Positions 1-8,557 of a DNA stretch of 15,737 bases are shown in pieces. This DNA is from Micavibrio_C sp964577255. GTDB lineage: Bacteria > Pseudomonadota > Alphaproteobacteria > Micavibrionales > Micavibrionaceae. The position numbers were made by a program, and so were the translations under genes. A model generated the notes under the pieces. That model was given only the letters and a program-made list of their open reading frames with translations. It was not told the DNA's origin and searched no databases. Position 1 is the stretch's first letter. Every line of letters begins with the position of its first letter. The stretch covers positions 1 through 15,737 of the forward strand of contig CAZNYM010000043.1 of NCBI GenBank assembly GCA_964577255.1, in the 5' to 3' direction.

Positions 1-419
1 CCGTCAATGCGCCGGTGGCGCTGATGCAGAACATCCGTCACAACAAGGTTTTGCATCGGCATAACGTGGTTCTGACCATTCTCAACTCTCATGTGCCCAA
101 GATACCTGACGGCCAGCGCGCAGTGATCGATTATCTGTCCTCTAACATGACAAGAGTGATCATCAGCTTCGGTTTCATGGAGACGCCCGACGTGCCGCGC
201 GCGCTGACGGTCGCGCGCGGACAGGGGCTCGATGTTGATCTCGACGGCGCGTCCTACTTCCTCGGGCGGCGCACGATCGTCGCGGACGCCAAGCGCGGCC
301 TGCCGCTGTGGCAGGATTACCTTTACATCGCTATGGCGCGCGGCGCCTCGAACGCCACCGAATTCTACCGCATCCCGCACGACCAGGTGGTGGAGCTGGG
401 CGTGCAGATGGCCGTGTGA
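1..419 (+). CDS. kup: Kup-family potassium uptake protein, C-terminal part (partial gene)
   Basis: The reading frame is open from the left edge (first full codon at position 3), so the gene starts outside the window; the GTG at 15 is not a real start. About 138 residues are visible and match the cytoplasmic tail of Kup/TrkD potassium transporters. Recognisable blocks are HNKVLHRHNVVLTI, then GFMETPDVPRAL, then SYFLGRRT, then LPLWQDYLYI, and a final RIPHDQVVELG close to the stop. Kup proteins import K+ with H+ through about 12 membrane helices; those helices would be encoded upstream. The visible end runs to the expected family C-terminus with no truncation. The TGA stop abuts the stop of the convergent gene at 420, so the two transcripts meet tail to tail with no spacer and no obvious terminator between them. 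Confidence 0.93.
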   Translation, partial: VNAPVALMQNIRHNKVLHRHNVVLTILNSHVPKIPDGQRAVIDYLSSNMTRVIISFGFMETPDVPRALTVARGQGLDVDLDGASYFLGRRTIVADAKRGLPLWQDYLYIAMARGASNATEFYRIPHDQVVELGVQMAV

Positions 420-1418
420 TCAGGAAAGATCGAGGCGGTAAGCCGGCGGAAACACCGCCGCCTGGGGCCCGGCCGGCAGTTCGGCCTGCTGGAACGGCTT
501 GCAGGATGTGATCTCGATCAGCTGCGGGTTGAACCCCATGCCCTTGCGGGCGAAGTCCCACTTGGCGCCGAACATGTCCATCTTGCAGACGAAGCCCGGC
601 TGGGCCGCCGACACCACGCGCGCGGGGCGGAACCACCATTCGCTGCCCTCGCCGAAAGTCTTGTTGGCGAGGCTGCGCAGGCCCAGATAAAGATCGGGTT
701 TCACGTCGATGACGATAGCATCTTCCGAGGAGCAGGCTTTGACCTCCTCCTTCAGCAGGCAGCCTTTGATCTGGTAATGGCTGTCATCCGCGTTCACGGT
801 CACGGGCGGCACGGTGACGTAGACATCCTCGGTCCGGCGGCTTTGCAGGCCGTAGATCTTGATCAGGTCCATCGCCGGCTCGCCCACCACGTATTTGGCG
901 ACGGAACTGACGGCTTCGCCCGCGGTCGCGACCGGCGGCGCGACCAGCGGCCCCACCACCGGCACGGCGTTGATCAAGGCAGGCGGCGTGAGCGCGGCCA
1001 CTAGGGCGAAATTGGCCATGAGGAAGCCGACGGCTTTTTTCGTCTTGGGCGAGAAGATCTCAGCGCCTTCCTCGTTCTTCTCATACATCGCCTTTTTCGC
1101 GAGCCAGCCATAGCCTTCCGCCGCCCAGCGCAGCGGATAAAGCCGCTTCCACACCGGCATGACGAAATTCTCGGCGATACTTTCGCCCAGGGCCCAGGCG
1201 TTGCCTGCCTTTTCCCGGCACCAGTTGATGCCGGAATCAAGCGTGCTGACGACATTATAGACCATGCCGCCGAAGCTGCGCGGGCGGGGGTGGGCGGCGC
1301 GAGGCTTGTCTACCGGAGCCTCCGCCGCCCGTGCACGCGCTTCCTCAAGGGCTTCCCGCTGCGCGCGCAATTCCGCTAAAGGATTGGTGTTTTGTGTTTT
1401 TGTAGACTGATCGGACAT
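420..1418 (-). CDS. Hypothetical membrane-associated protein, third gene of the AAA+ cluster
   Basis: I do not recognise a family. The 332-aa product has a charged, probably helical N-terminus (residues 14-35, rich in Ala, Arg and Glu), a Pro/Arg stretch (about 37-48), and an amphipathic region with many aromatic residues (53-110). A hydrophobic segment follows at about 128-170, with glycine and proline, which could form one or two membrane passes. The C-terminal domain (about 190-315) carries four cysteines (C220, C229, C278, C306). No cleavable signal peptide is seen. The start is well supported: the leader reads TAAAGGAGAAGGAAAATG, so the Shine-Dalgarno sequence begins within the stop codon of the ClpB-like gene, 12 nt upstream. 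This indicates translational coupling. By context it could anchor the AAA+ protein at the membrane, but that is inference. Confidence 0.85.
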   Translation of the reverse strand: MSDQSTKTQNTNPLAELRAQREALEEARARAAEAPVDKPRAAHPRPRSFGGMVYNVVSTLDSGINWCREKAGNAWALGESIAENFVMPVWKRLYPLRWAAEGYGWLAKKAMYEKNEEGAEIFSPKTKKAVGFLMANFALVAALTPPALINAVPVVGPLVAPPVATAGEAVSSVAKYVVGEPAMDLIKIYGLQSRRTEDVYVTVPPVTVNADDSHYQIKGCLLKEEVKACSSEDAIVIDVKPDLYLGLRSLANKTFGEGSEWWFRPARVVSAAQPGFVCKMDMFGAKWDFARKGMGFNPQLIEITSCKPFQQAELPAGPQAAVFPPAYRLDLS

Positions 1419-1430
1419 TTTCCTTCTCCT

Positions 1431-3728
1431 TTACGCGGGAACGAGTATGGGTTTGGAGCCACCCGGCGCGGGGGCTACCGGAAGCAGGGGACCGAAGACG
1501 AACATTTTCTTCTCCTCGTCGTACTGCACTTTGCTGACGCCTTTTTCGCCGGTGTTAAGAGCGTGATCGGCGAAGAACGGCTCGAGGTGCGCGTTCATGT
1601 AGCCGGGCAGGCCCCGGGCTCCGGCGATGGGGTCGTAACGGTCGCGGGCAAAGGCGGCGATGGCGTCGCCGCCCATGTCGATCGCCAGGCCCTGGCGGGC
1701 GTAGGATTTGTTGATCCGGTCCACTTCGCGCGCGATGATCTTTTCCATCGAGTCGAGCTCAAGCTGCTGGAAGCACACGATGTTCTCCCGTCCGTTGAAG
1801 CGGTTGAGCAGTTCGGGGCGCAGCGTGTCCTTCATCTCCTCGAGCGCGCAGCGAACGCGCTCTTCGGCCGGAAGGCTTGAATCCAGCAGGTGCTTCTGGC
1901 CGATATTGGTGGTGCAGACGATGATGGCGTCGCGGAAGATCGACGGGCGGCCCAGCGCGTCCGACAGGCGGCCGGCCGAGAGAATCTGCAGCAGCAGGTT
2001 CAAGACGTCCGGGTGGGCCTTTTCGATCTCGTCCAGCATGACGATCTGCTTGCCGTTGCGGCGGATGGCGTTGGTGAGCACGCCGCCATATTCAAAACCG
2101 TCATAGCCCGGAGGCGCGCCGATCAGCTTGGCCACCGCGTGCTTTTCCATGTATTCCGACATGTCGATGCGCAAGATATCCATGCCCAGCAGGCGGCCGG
2201 CGGTGAGGACTGTCTCCGTCTTCCCGGTGCCCGAAGGGCCCATGAACAGGAAAGCGGCTTCCGGCTTCTCGTCGCCTTCGCGGTCCTTGATCCGCGCGGT
2301 CTTGATGGCGTTCGCCAAGCGGTGGGTGGCGTCGCCCTGACCAAAGATCGAGCCATTGAGGTCGAATTCGAAGTTGCGCAGCTTCTCTTTCTCGTCCTTG
2401 TTCAGGCTGCTGGGGGGAATGCCGGTCAGGCCGCAGAACGTGTCGGTGACGTGCGCGCTTTCAAGCGCCAGCCCCTTGTTCACTTCGGCCATCATGGCCG
2501 CGTATTTCTCGCGGTTCTGGCGGGCGATGCGGCCGTGCTCGGCGATCTGCTTCTGGCGCTCGCGCACTTCGCCGTTGGTTTCGAAGTTGGCGTCCTTCAC
2601 CGCCTTGTTCATGGTGGAGCTGAGCACGCTTTCGGCCTTGGCGTCAGGGTTGGCGGCTTCTTTCTCGGCTTCGGCTTCGCGGATCTGGTCGATCTCGGTC
2701 TCAAGCGCGCGGATATTCTCCTCGGCGCTACGGACTTCGTTATGGATCAGGCGCAGATCGCGCAGCTTTTCCTTCCAGGATTTCTCCTCTTCGTCTATGT
2801 CGCTTTCAAGCGCCGCCTTGCGGGTCTCAAGCTCCTCGACCGACAGGCCTTCGATCTTGCCCGGCTTGCCTTCGAGCGCGGCCGTGACGTCGGCCAGGTC
2901 CTTGCGCAGCGCCGCGACGGCCGGCGGCTGGGCGTGGGCCTTGAGACGGTAGGAGGTCAGCGCCTGGCTCAGCAGGTTGAGTGTGCGCTCGGGCTGCGCC
3001 CGGCTCAGGCTTTCGTCCTTGGTCAGCGGGTAGCGGCTGGTGAGGTCGATGGCGGCTTCGATCGCGGCGGGATCAATGGTGATGCCGTGATATTTGGCCA
3101 TGGATTGCGCCCGCGCCACCGCGATTTCGCGCAGCGCCGCCGGTTTGGGCTCGGTGACATCGACGCGGGTGAAGATCTCGGCCATGTCGGAATGGACCTC
3201 GAGCGCCGATTTCAGATATTCATCACGGCTTTCGGCGATGATCTGGAACTTGCCGTGGCGCGCCCCGTCGAGCAGAGCGTTGATCAGGTGGCCGCAGCCG
3301 GCGTTGCGCAGGCCGGTGAAGAAGTCGCGGGCATCGTCGATCACCAGCACCGAACCAGGGATGCGCGAAAGCGTGTCGATGGCGCGCTTCATGCCCTTGT
3401 CGATGTCGTCGTGCTTGCCGGAGGCGAGCAGGCGGTCGGTCTCCATCCAGAAGAAGCTTTTGTCGGCGATGTCGAGGATGCCGTCTTTCTTCGCCTGCAG
3501 GCCCATGCACAGGGCCGAAAGGCCGACGCCGCCGAAACCGGTAAGGAGAATGTTGTTGGCTTTCTCGCGGATCAGGATGCGGACCATGCGGTCGACTTCC
3601 TCGTCGCGGCCCTTGAGGGCAAAGCCAGGGGCGACCTCGTCGAGATGTTCCTTGCCGCGCACGAGAAAATCGGCGGAGGGCAGGCGGGTTTTCTTCTTCG
3701 TATCGGACTCAGCGGGAAACATTTTCAT
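1431..3728 (-). CDS. ClpB-like AAA+ ATPase with degenerate first ATPase domain
   Basis: This 765-aa Hsp100-type protein lacks the ClpB N-terminal domain. Domain 1 (about 35-262) aligns with ClpB NBD1, but the Walker A is GFGGVGLS (64-71), with Leu70 in place of lysine. Walker B ends in DD (131-132) rather than DE, and the RRF arginine fingers are replaced (around EIF, 184-186). A charged coiled-coil region (about 270-415) takes the place of the ClpB middle domain. Domain 2 is intact: Walker A GPSGTGKT (497-504), pore loop GAPPGYDGF with Tyr542, Walker B MLDE (564-567), sensor-1 Asn608, arginine finger LLNRF with R643, and sensor-2 GARGL with R705. I see no ClpP-docking loop, so remodelling rather than proteolysis is more likely. 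The second ATG at 3722 is an alternative start, because AAGAGA is better spaced from it. It is the middle gene of three. It is too diverged to be called clpB. Confidence 0.93.
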   Translation of the reverse strand: MKMFPAESDTKKKTRLPSADFLVRGKEHLDEVAPGFALKGRDEEVDRMVRILIREKANNILLTGFGGVGLSALCMGLQAKKDGILDIADKSFFWMETDRLLASGKHDDIDKGMKRAIDTLSRIPGSVLVIDDARDFFTGLRNAGCGHLINALLDGARHGKFQIIAESRDEYLKSALEVHSDMAEIFTRVDVTEPKPAALREIAVARAQSMAKYHGITIDPAAIEAAIDLTSRYPLTKDESLSRAQPERTLNLLSQALTSYRLKAHAQPPAVAALRKDLADVTAALEGKPGKIEGLSVEELETRKAALESDIDEEEKSWKEKLRDLRLIHNEVRSAEENIRALETEIDQIREAEAEKEAANPDAKAESVLSSTMNKAVKDANFETNGEVRERQKQIAEHGRIARQNREKYAAMMAEVNKGLALESAHVTDTFCGLTGIPPSSLNKDEKEKLRNFEFDLNGSIFGQGDATHRLANAIKTARIKDREGDEKPEAAFLFMGPSGTGKTETVLTAGRLLGMDILRIDMSEYMEKHAVAKLIGAPPGYDGFEYGGVLTNAIRRNGKQIVMLDEIEKAHPDVLNLLLQILSAGRLSDALGRPSIFRDAIIVCTTNIGQKHLLDSSLPAEERVRCALEEMKDTLRPELLNRFNGRENIVCFQQLELDSMEKIIAREVDRINKSYARQGLAIDMGGDAIAAFARDRYDPIAGARGLPGYMNAHLEPFFADHALNTGEKGVSKVQYDEEKKMFVFGPLLPVAPAPGGSKPILVPA

Positions 3729-3797
3729 TCTCTTTCTACGTTAAAATCTGACAACACTTCTCCTCGCGGCGGCGCCAGTAGCGGCGGCCACCCCTCC

Positions 3798-3834
3798 GGC
3801 CGGCCCGCATGCTCTGGGAAGCGGCGGGCCGGCC
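3798..3834 (-). other. GC-rich intercistronic hairpin
   Basis: A perfect 11-bp inverted repeat, GGCCGGCCCGC (3798-3808) and GCGGGCCGGCC (3824-3834), has a 15-nt loop. It lies in the 121-nt gap between the coiled-coil gene and the ClpB-like gene. The T-run (3835-3838) is on the plus strand. Read along the minus-strand transcript the stem is preceded by A residues and followed by a G-rich stretch, so it is not a classical terminator in that direction. It could protect or partly attenuate the transcript, giving unequal levels of the two proteins (inference). Confidence 0.6.
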
Positions 3835-3849
3835 TTTTGGGTCGCGGGG

Positions 3850-5700
3850 TTAACGTGGGCCGGGCTTGCTCAGGCTTGCCAGGAAGTCGCTGCCGGGATC
3901 GCGGCCCGAACGCTTCTTGGCTGCGCCATCGGTGACCGGACCGCCTTCGTTATGCTCGCGCAACGCTTCGGCAGCCGCAGCCTTAGTCTTGCCGATCGCA
4001 TCCGCGCTCTCGGCCGCGGCCACTTTCTGATCGGCCAGGCGGTCCAGGGTTTCCTTGAGGCCCATCTGGATGTCGGCGGCGAAGCCTTCGACACTCGAAG
4101 TCATGTCGGTCATGCGCTCGACGATCTTCACCAGATCCTGGTTGGTCTGCGCGATACCCTGCGCGGCCTGGGTGAAGATCTGCTTCATAGTCTCGTTGTT
4201 TTTCTCATTCAGACCCGCGAGCAGGTTCTTAACAGTTTGCGCGCCTTCGGTCGAAACGGCCTGGTTGAGCGTGATCATTGTCGAGGTGGCGTGGAACGCC
4301 GTGCTCGAAACGGTCGAGCCGCGGGTTTCCAGCGCCTGCTGGCGTGCCTGGTCGGTCGACAGGATCGTGCCGCGGATCACCGTGTTGTTGCTTTCGGTGT
4401 GCGCGATGCTGGTCCCGACGCTCTTGCCCAGGCTGATGATCTGACCGATATGGTCGTTGACCGATTCGCGCAGGCGGTCGCGCGCCCGCTTCTCCGACTC
4501 GGTCTCGACTCTGTCTTCCTCGCCTTCAGCCGGTGCGGGTACTTCCTCCAGCGACTTCGACACCACCAGGTCGGCCTTTCCGGCTTCTTTCAGCGCGTCG
4601 CCGATCACCTCGAACTTGCCGCTGATGAAGTCGTTTGCGGTTTCAAGCTCGCTCGCCGACATCAGCGCCTTGTCGAGATCTACCACGGCCTTATCAAGGC
4701 TGGTCTTGGTGTTTTTTATCAGCGAGACACCGGAGTCGATGATGGCGTCGAACTCGCGCCGCAGGGCGTTCGGATCGGACTCGGCGGTCTTCAGGAACGT
4801 CGTTACGACCTCTTTTTCCTTCTGGTACTCGGGAAACTGGGTGTCCGCCGGGGCGAAGGTGGTGGCGCGATTCGCTTCGATCTCGGCGTCGATACTGGCC
4901 ACAGCGGTCTCGATGACGGACGTGCTGGACAACAGCTCGCTCTTCTTCTTCTCCATTTCCTCGATGCGCACGTTGTTCTTGTCGATCTCGATCTGCGCGC
5001 TTTTCTTAACTTTGCCAGTGAAGAAAGTACGCTGGTTGCCGTACTCGGCGTTCTCCTCTTTGGCGAAGAGGATGTCGCGGTCGATGTCACGGACGCTGTC
5101 GGCGGCGTCGCGTGCTTTTTCCATCTCGGCGCGTTTCTTGGCGACCAGCTCTTCATCCTTGCGGGCCTTTTCCGCTTCCCACTTCTCTTTGGCTTCGATG
5201 TCGCTGGCGATTTCGCCGAAGACGTTAAGGGCGATGCCTTTGTCGCGCAGGACGGCGAAGGCGGCCAGGCGTTCGCGCTGCGGCTCGATCAGCTTGTTCC
5301 ATTTCAGGATTTCCTCGGCCACACCCTTGTAGACGTCGTACAGCAGGGTCATGCCGTCGCCGCGCTGCAGTACCATGACCTTTTCCGAGGTCTGGCCCAG
5401 CAATTCGTTGAGGTAGTCGGCGGTGAGGGCGATCTGCTCTTTGCGCTTGAGGTTTTCCTGCGGGCTGATTTCCGGGTCGTAGGCGGCGGCCTTCGCCAGC
5501 AGCTCTTTCTGTTCCTCGGGAGTCAGCTCGGGGTTGATCAGTAGCTTGAAGAACGGGTTGGCTTCGATCTCGGCGAAACGCTCGGTCACCTTGGCCTTGG
5601 CGAGCGCCGCCGTGGCGGCGCGCTCTTCCGTGCGAGCGGCCGGCGCAACAGTTTCCGTAAAACGCTCGGAGAGTTTGGGTTTCATGGTGGCGGTAGACAT
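3850..5700 (-). CDS. Long helical/coiled-coil protein, weakly TelA-like, first gene of the AAA+ cluster
   Basis: A 616-aa hydrophilic protein with no signal peptide or membrane segment. The N-terminus (1-50) has two related pieces, SERFTE and TERFAE. Residues 50-160 form a helical block, 165-280 is strongly charged and heptad-like, and an acidic linker (about 385-410) precedes an Ala/Thr/Ser-rich helical region (about 415-575). In that region the run with NNTVIRG (438-444), followed by regularly spaced Leu, Gln and Asn residues, resembles the C-terminal part of TelA-family (toxic anion resistance) proteins. I made this comparison from memory and it is weak. It also resembles generic signalling coiled coils. 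The tail is Gly/Lys/Arg-rich. The start has a good Shine-Dalgarno (AAGGAAG) 8 nt upstream. It is first in the cluster, so it may be a partner or adaptor of the ClpB-like ATPase (inference). Confidence 0.85.
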   Translation of the reverse strand: MSTATMKPKLSERFTETVAPAARTEERAATAALAKAKVTERFAEIEANPFFKLLINPELTPEEQKELLAKAAAYDPEISPQENLKRKEQIALTADYLNELLGQTSEKVMVLQRGDGMTLLYDVYKGVAEEILKWNKLIEPQRERLAAFAVLRDKGIALNVFGEIASDIEAKEKWEAEKARKDEELVAKKRAEMEKARDAADSVRDIDRDILFAKEENAEYGNQRTFFTGKVKKSAQIEIDKNNVRIEEMEKKKSELLSSTSVIETAVASIDAEIEANRATTFAPADTQFPEYQKEKEVVTTFLKTAESDPNALRREFDAIIDSGVSLIKNTKTSLDKAVVDLDKALMSASELETANDFISGKFEVIGDALKEAGKADLVVSKSLEEVPAPAEGEEDRVETESEKRARDRLRESVNDHIGQIISLGKSVGTSIAHTESNNTVIRGTILSTDQARQQALETRGSTVSSTAFHATSTMITLNQAVSTEGAQTVKNLLAGLNEKNNETMKQIFTQAAQGIAQTNQDLVKIVERMTDMTSSVEGFAADIQMGLKETLDRLADQKVAAAESADAIGKTKAAAAEALREHNEGGPVTDGAAKKRSGRDPGSDFLASLSKPGPR

Positions 5701-5720
5701 TCGCAGTACTTCCTTTCCTT

Positions 5721-5736
5721 GTTAATCTTTTCTTAG
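5721..5736 (-). promoter_or_regulatory. CtrA-like box in the leader of the AAA+ cluster
   Basis: On the minus strand this reads CTAAGAAAAGATTAAC, that is CTAA-N7-TTAAC, one base off the CtrA consensus TTAA-N7-TTAAC. It lies between the predicted transcription start (about 5744) and the start codon at 5700, where a bound protein would be expected to repress. Its core TAAGAAAAGATTAA is identical over 14 nt to the sequence at 8568-8581. CtrA binding is inferred from the consensus only. Confidence 0.45.
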
Positions 5737-5751
5737 TGTTTCAATAAAAGA

Positions 5752-5780
5752 ACAGTACAAATAATAGCCACTACCGTCAA
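5752..5780 (-). promoter_or_regulatory. Putative sigma-70-type promoter of the AAA+ cluster
   Basis: On the minus strand, TTGACG (5780-5775) matches the -35 consensus at five of six positions. After a 17-nt spacer comes TACTGT (5757-5752), a weak -10 with three of six matches. Transcription would start near 5744, leaving a leader of about 44 nt before the ATG at 5700. It is the best candidate for the whole three-gene cluster, since neither downstream intergenic gap shows a convincing promoter. Confidence 0.4.
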
Positions 5781-6010
5781 TACATTTTTGAAAGAATGAT
5801 ATAAAATATCTTTTTTAAAAGTTATAAAATTGCTCTTATCAAGTAAAGTATGGCAATAATTATTTGACTTGGCTGAGATAGTTGCGAAAATGGGTTTTAA
5901 AAAGAAGAGCTATAATCCCACATTATTGTTTTTCATAATTTTTTTTACAGAGGATGAAAGGGGCTCCATACAGTCACAGGAAGTAAAACGAAGTATAGTT
6001 TTGAGGAATG

Positions 6011-6032
6011 AAAAAGCGGGGCCGCGGCCGCT
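6011..6032 (-). terminator. Possible terminator downstream of tRNA-Gly
   Basis: On the minus strand AGCGG and CCGCT pair around an 8-nt GC-rich loop, followed directly by five T (A run at 6011-6015 on the plus strand). It lies about 60 nt past the tRNA 3' end. The stem is only 5 bp, but neighbouring GC-rich bases allow alternative, longer folds. A moderate call. Confidence 0.4.
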
Positions 6033-6092
6033 GCGCGAGGGCGCGGCGGGAAACACGAAAACAGCGATCAAATCAGGGGAAAATCAGGAAAC

Positions 6093-6167
6093 TGGAGCGG
6101 GTGACGAGGTTCGAACTCGCGACCCTTACCTTGGCAAGGTAATGCTCTACCACTGAGCTACACCCGC
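6093..6167 (-). tRNA. tRNA-Gly(GCC)
   Basis: Read on the minus strand, the acceptor stem GCGGGTG (6167-6161) pairs with CACCCGC (6103-6097). It is followed by discriminator T (6096) and an encoded CCA (6095-6093). The D arm has the usual TAGCTCAGTGGTAGAGC. The anticodon stem ACCTT/AAGGT flanks the loop TTGCCAA with anticodon GCC, which reads GGC and GGT glycine codons. The T arm contains GTTCGAACC-type bases (GAGTTCGAACCTC). Length is 75 nt with CCA and all helices are intact, so it should be functional. It stands alone, with its own likely promoter just upstream. Confidence 0.97.
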
Positions 6168-6187
6168 ATCGCGTTCCTGAAGGCCGG

Positions 6188-6215
6188 ACTATAAAATCCC
6201 GCCGCACAAAAGCAA
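6188..6215 (-). promoter_or_regulatory. Putative promoter of tRNA-Gly
   Basis: On the minus strand TTGCTT (6215-6210), a 16-nt spacer and TATAGT (6193-6188, five of six matches to the -10 consensus) place a start near 6180. That is about a dozen nucleotides before the mature tRNA 5' end, a common arrangement. The -35 element matches only the first three bases. Confidence 0.5.
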
Positions 6216-6328
6216 GAGATATTTGGCGGATTCATATTAGACATAATTTTAGAGGCGAAAAAACAAAGACAGAATGCACAAAGAACACGACGATACCGCG
6301 CAAGATTCGCTGTGTTTAAAAACGAACC

Positions 6329-6370
6329 GCGAAGACGCGAAGAAAGTTTAAACGCAAAGTGACGCAAAGT
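6329..6370. repeat. Short purine-rich tandem repeats
   Basis: Two small tandem pairs lie close together: GCGAAGAC/GCGAAGAA (6329-6344) and AACGCAAAGT/GACGCAAAGT (6351-6370). They share a CGCRAAG-like core. Between and before them are GTTTAAA-type stretches at 6314-6320 and 6346-6353. This looks like a degenerate dispersed or simple repeat; I see no other copies in the window. Confidence 0.55.
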
Positions 6371-6380
6371 ATTTCGGATA

Positions 6381-6408
6381 GTCACCCCGGCGAAAGCCGG
6401 GGTCCAGA
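6381..6408. repeat. REP-like palindromic element
   Basis: ACCCCGGC, a GAAA loop and GCCGGGGT (6384-6403) form a perfect 8-bp hairpin flanked by GTC and CCAG. Palindromes of the form GTCAyCCCGGCGAAAGCCGGGrTCCAG are common dispersed intergenic repeats in proteobacteria (established, recalled from general knowledge). There is no T-run on either side, so it is not an intrinsic terminator. Only one copy occurs in this window. Confidence 0.65.
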
Positions 6409-6487
6409 AGTGGCAGGAGAAAATCTTTTACTTTCCCTAGATACAGGCTTTCACTGGTATGACAAAAGGAGTGAGTGGCAAATTTTT

Positions 6488-8521
<2,034 letters not shown>

Positions 8522-8522
8522 G

Positions 8523-8557
8523 AAAAAACCCTTCCGGCATTGTCGGCGGAAGGGTTT
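8523..8557 (-). terminator. Rho-independent terminator of rpoZ
   Basis: On the minus strand AAACCCTTCCG (8557-8547) and CGGAAGGGTTT (8536-8526) form an 11-bp perfect stem with a 10-nt loop. It ends in six T (8528-8523). It lies about 38 nt past the rpoZ stop and ends just before the annotated kinase start codon. Confidence 0.88.

Larger units (their letters stand above)
5701..6092. other. AT-rich gene-free region between the AAA+ cluster and tRNA-Gly
   Basis: About 390 nt hold no convincing gene. The base composition turns sharply AT-rich from about 5725 to 6000, with long A and T runs, against GC-rich neighbours. It contains the promoter and CtrA-like box of the cluster on the left and a terminator-like hairpin for the tRNA on the right. 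The middle (about 5790-5960) shows no hairpin, promoter pair or open frame that I trust. Confidence 0.6.
6168..6487. other. Intergenic spacer with repeats, no gene
   Basis: About 320 nt separate the sensor kinase stop from the tRNA. The right-hand half holds small tandem repeats (6329-6370) and a palindrome (6384-6403); the left holds the tRNA promoter. Short minus-strand frames here translate the repeats and show no start signal or coding character. I see no terminator with a T-run behind the kinase gene. Confidence 0.6.

Noticed and set aside
1890..3935. 681-codon plus-strand open frame antisense to the ClpB-like gene
   Set aside because: It is the GC-rich shadow of the AAA+ gene, whose strand has full domain matches; the antisense product is low-complexity Val/Gly/Asp/Arg-rich with no recognisable domain.
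4748..4758. 11-nt match (TCGAACTCGCG) to the T-arm region of tRNA-Gly, as a possible attachment-site repeat
   Set aside because: Too short, lies inside coding sequence, and does not reach the tRNA 3' end; likely chance.
3952..5544. 530-codon plus-strand open frame antisense to the coiled-coil gene
   Set aside because: Composition is typical of the complement of an alpha-helical Glu/Lys/Ala-rich gene; no start signal or motif. The minus-strand gene has a promoter and Shine-Dalgarno.
5869..6156. Plus-strand open frame of 95 codons in the AT-rich region
   Set aside because: It runs through the tRNA-Gly gene on the opposite strand, and its end (GDEVRTRDPYLGKVMLYH) is the familiar false translation of a tRNA antisense strand; no Shine-Dalgarno.
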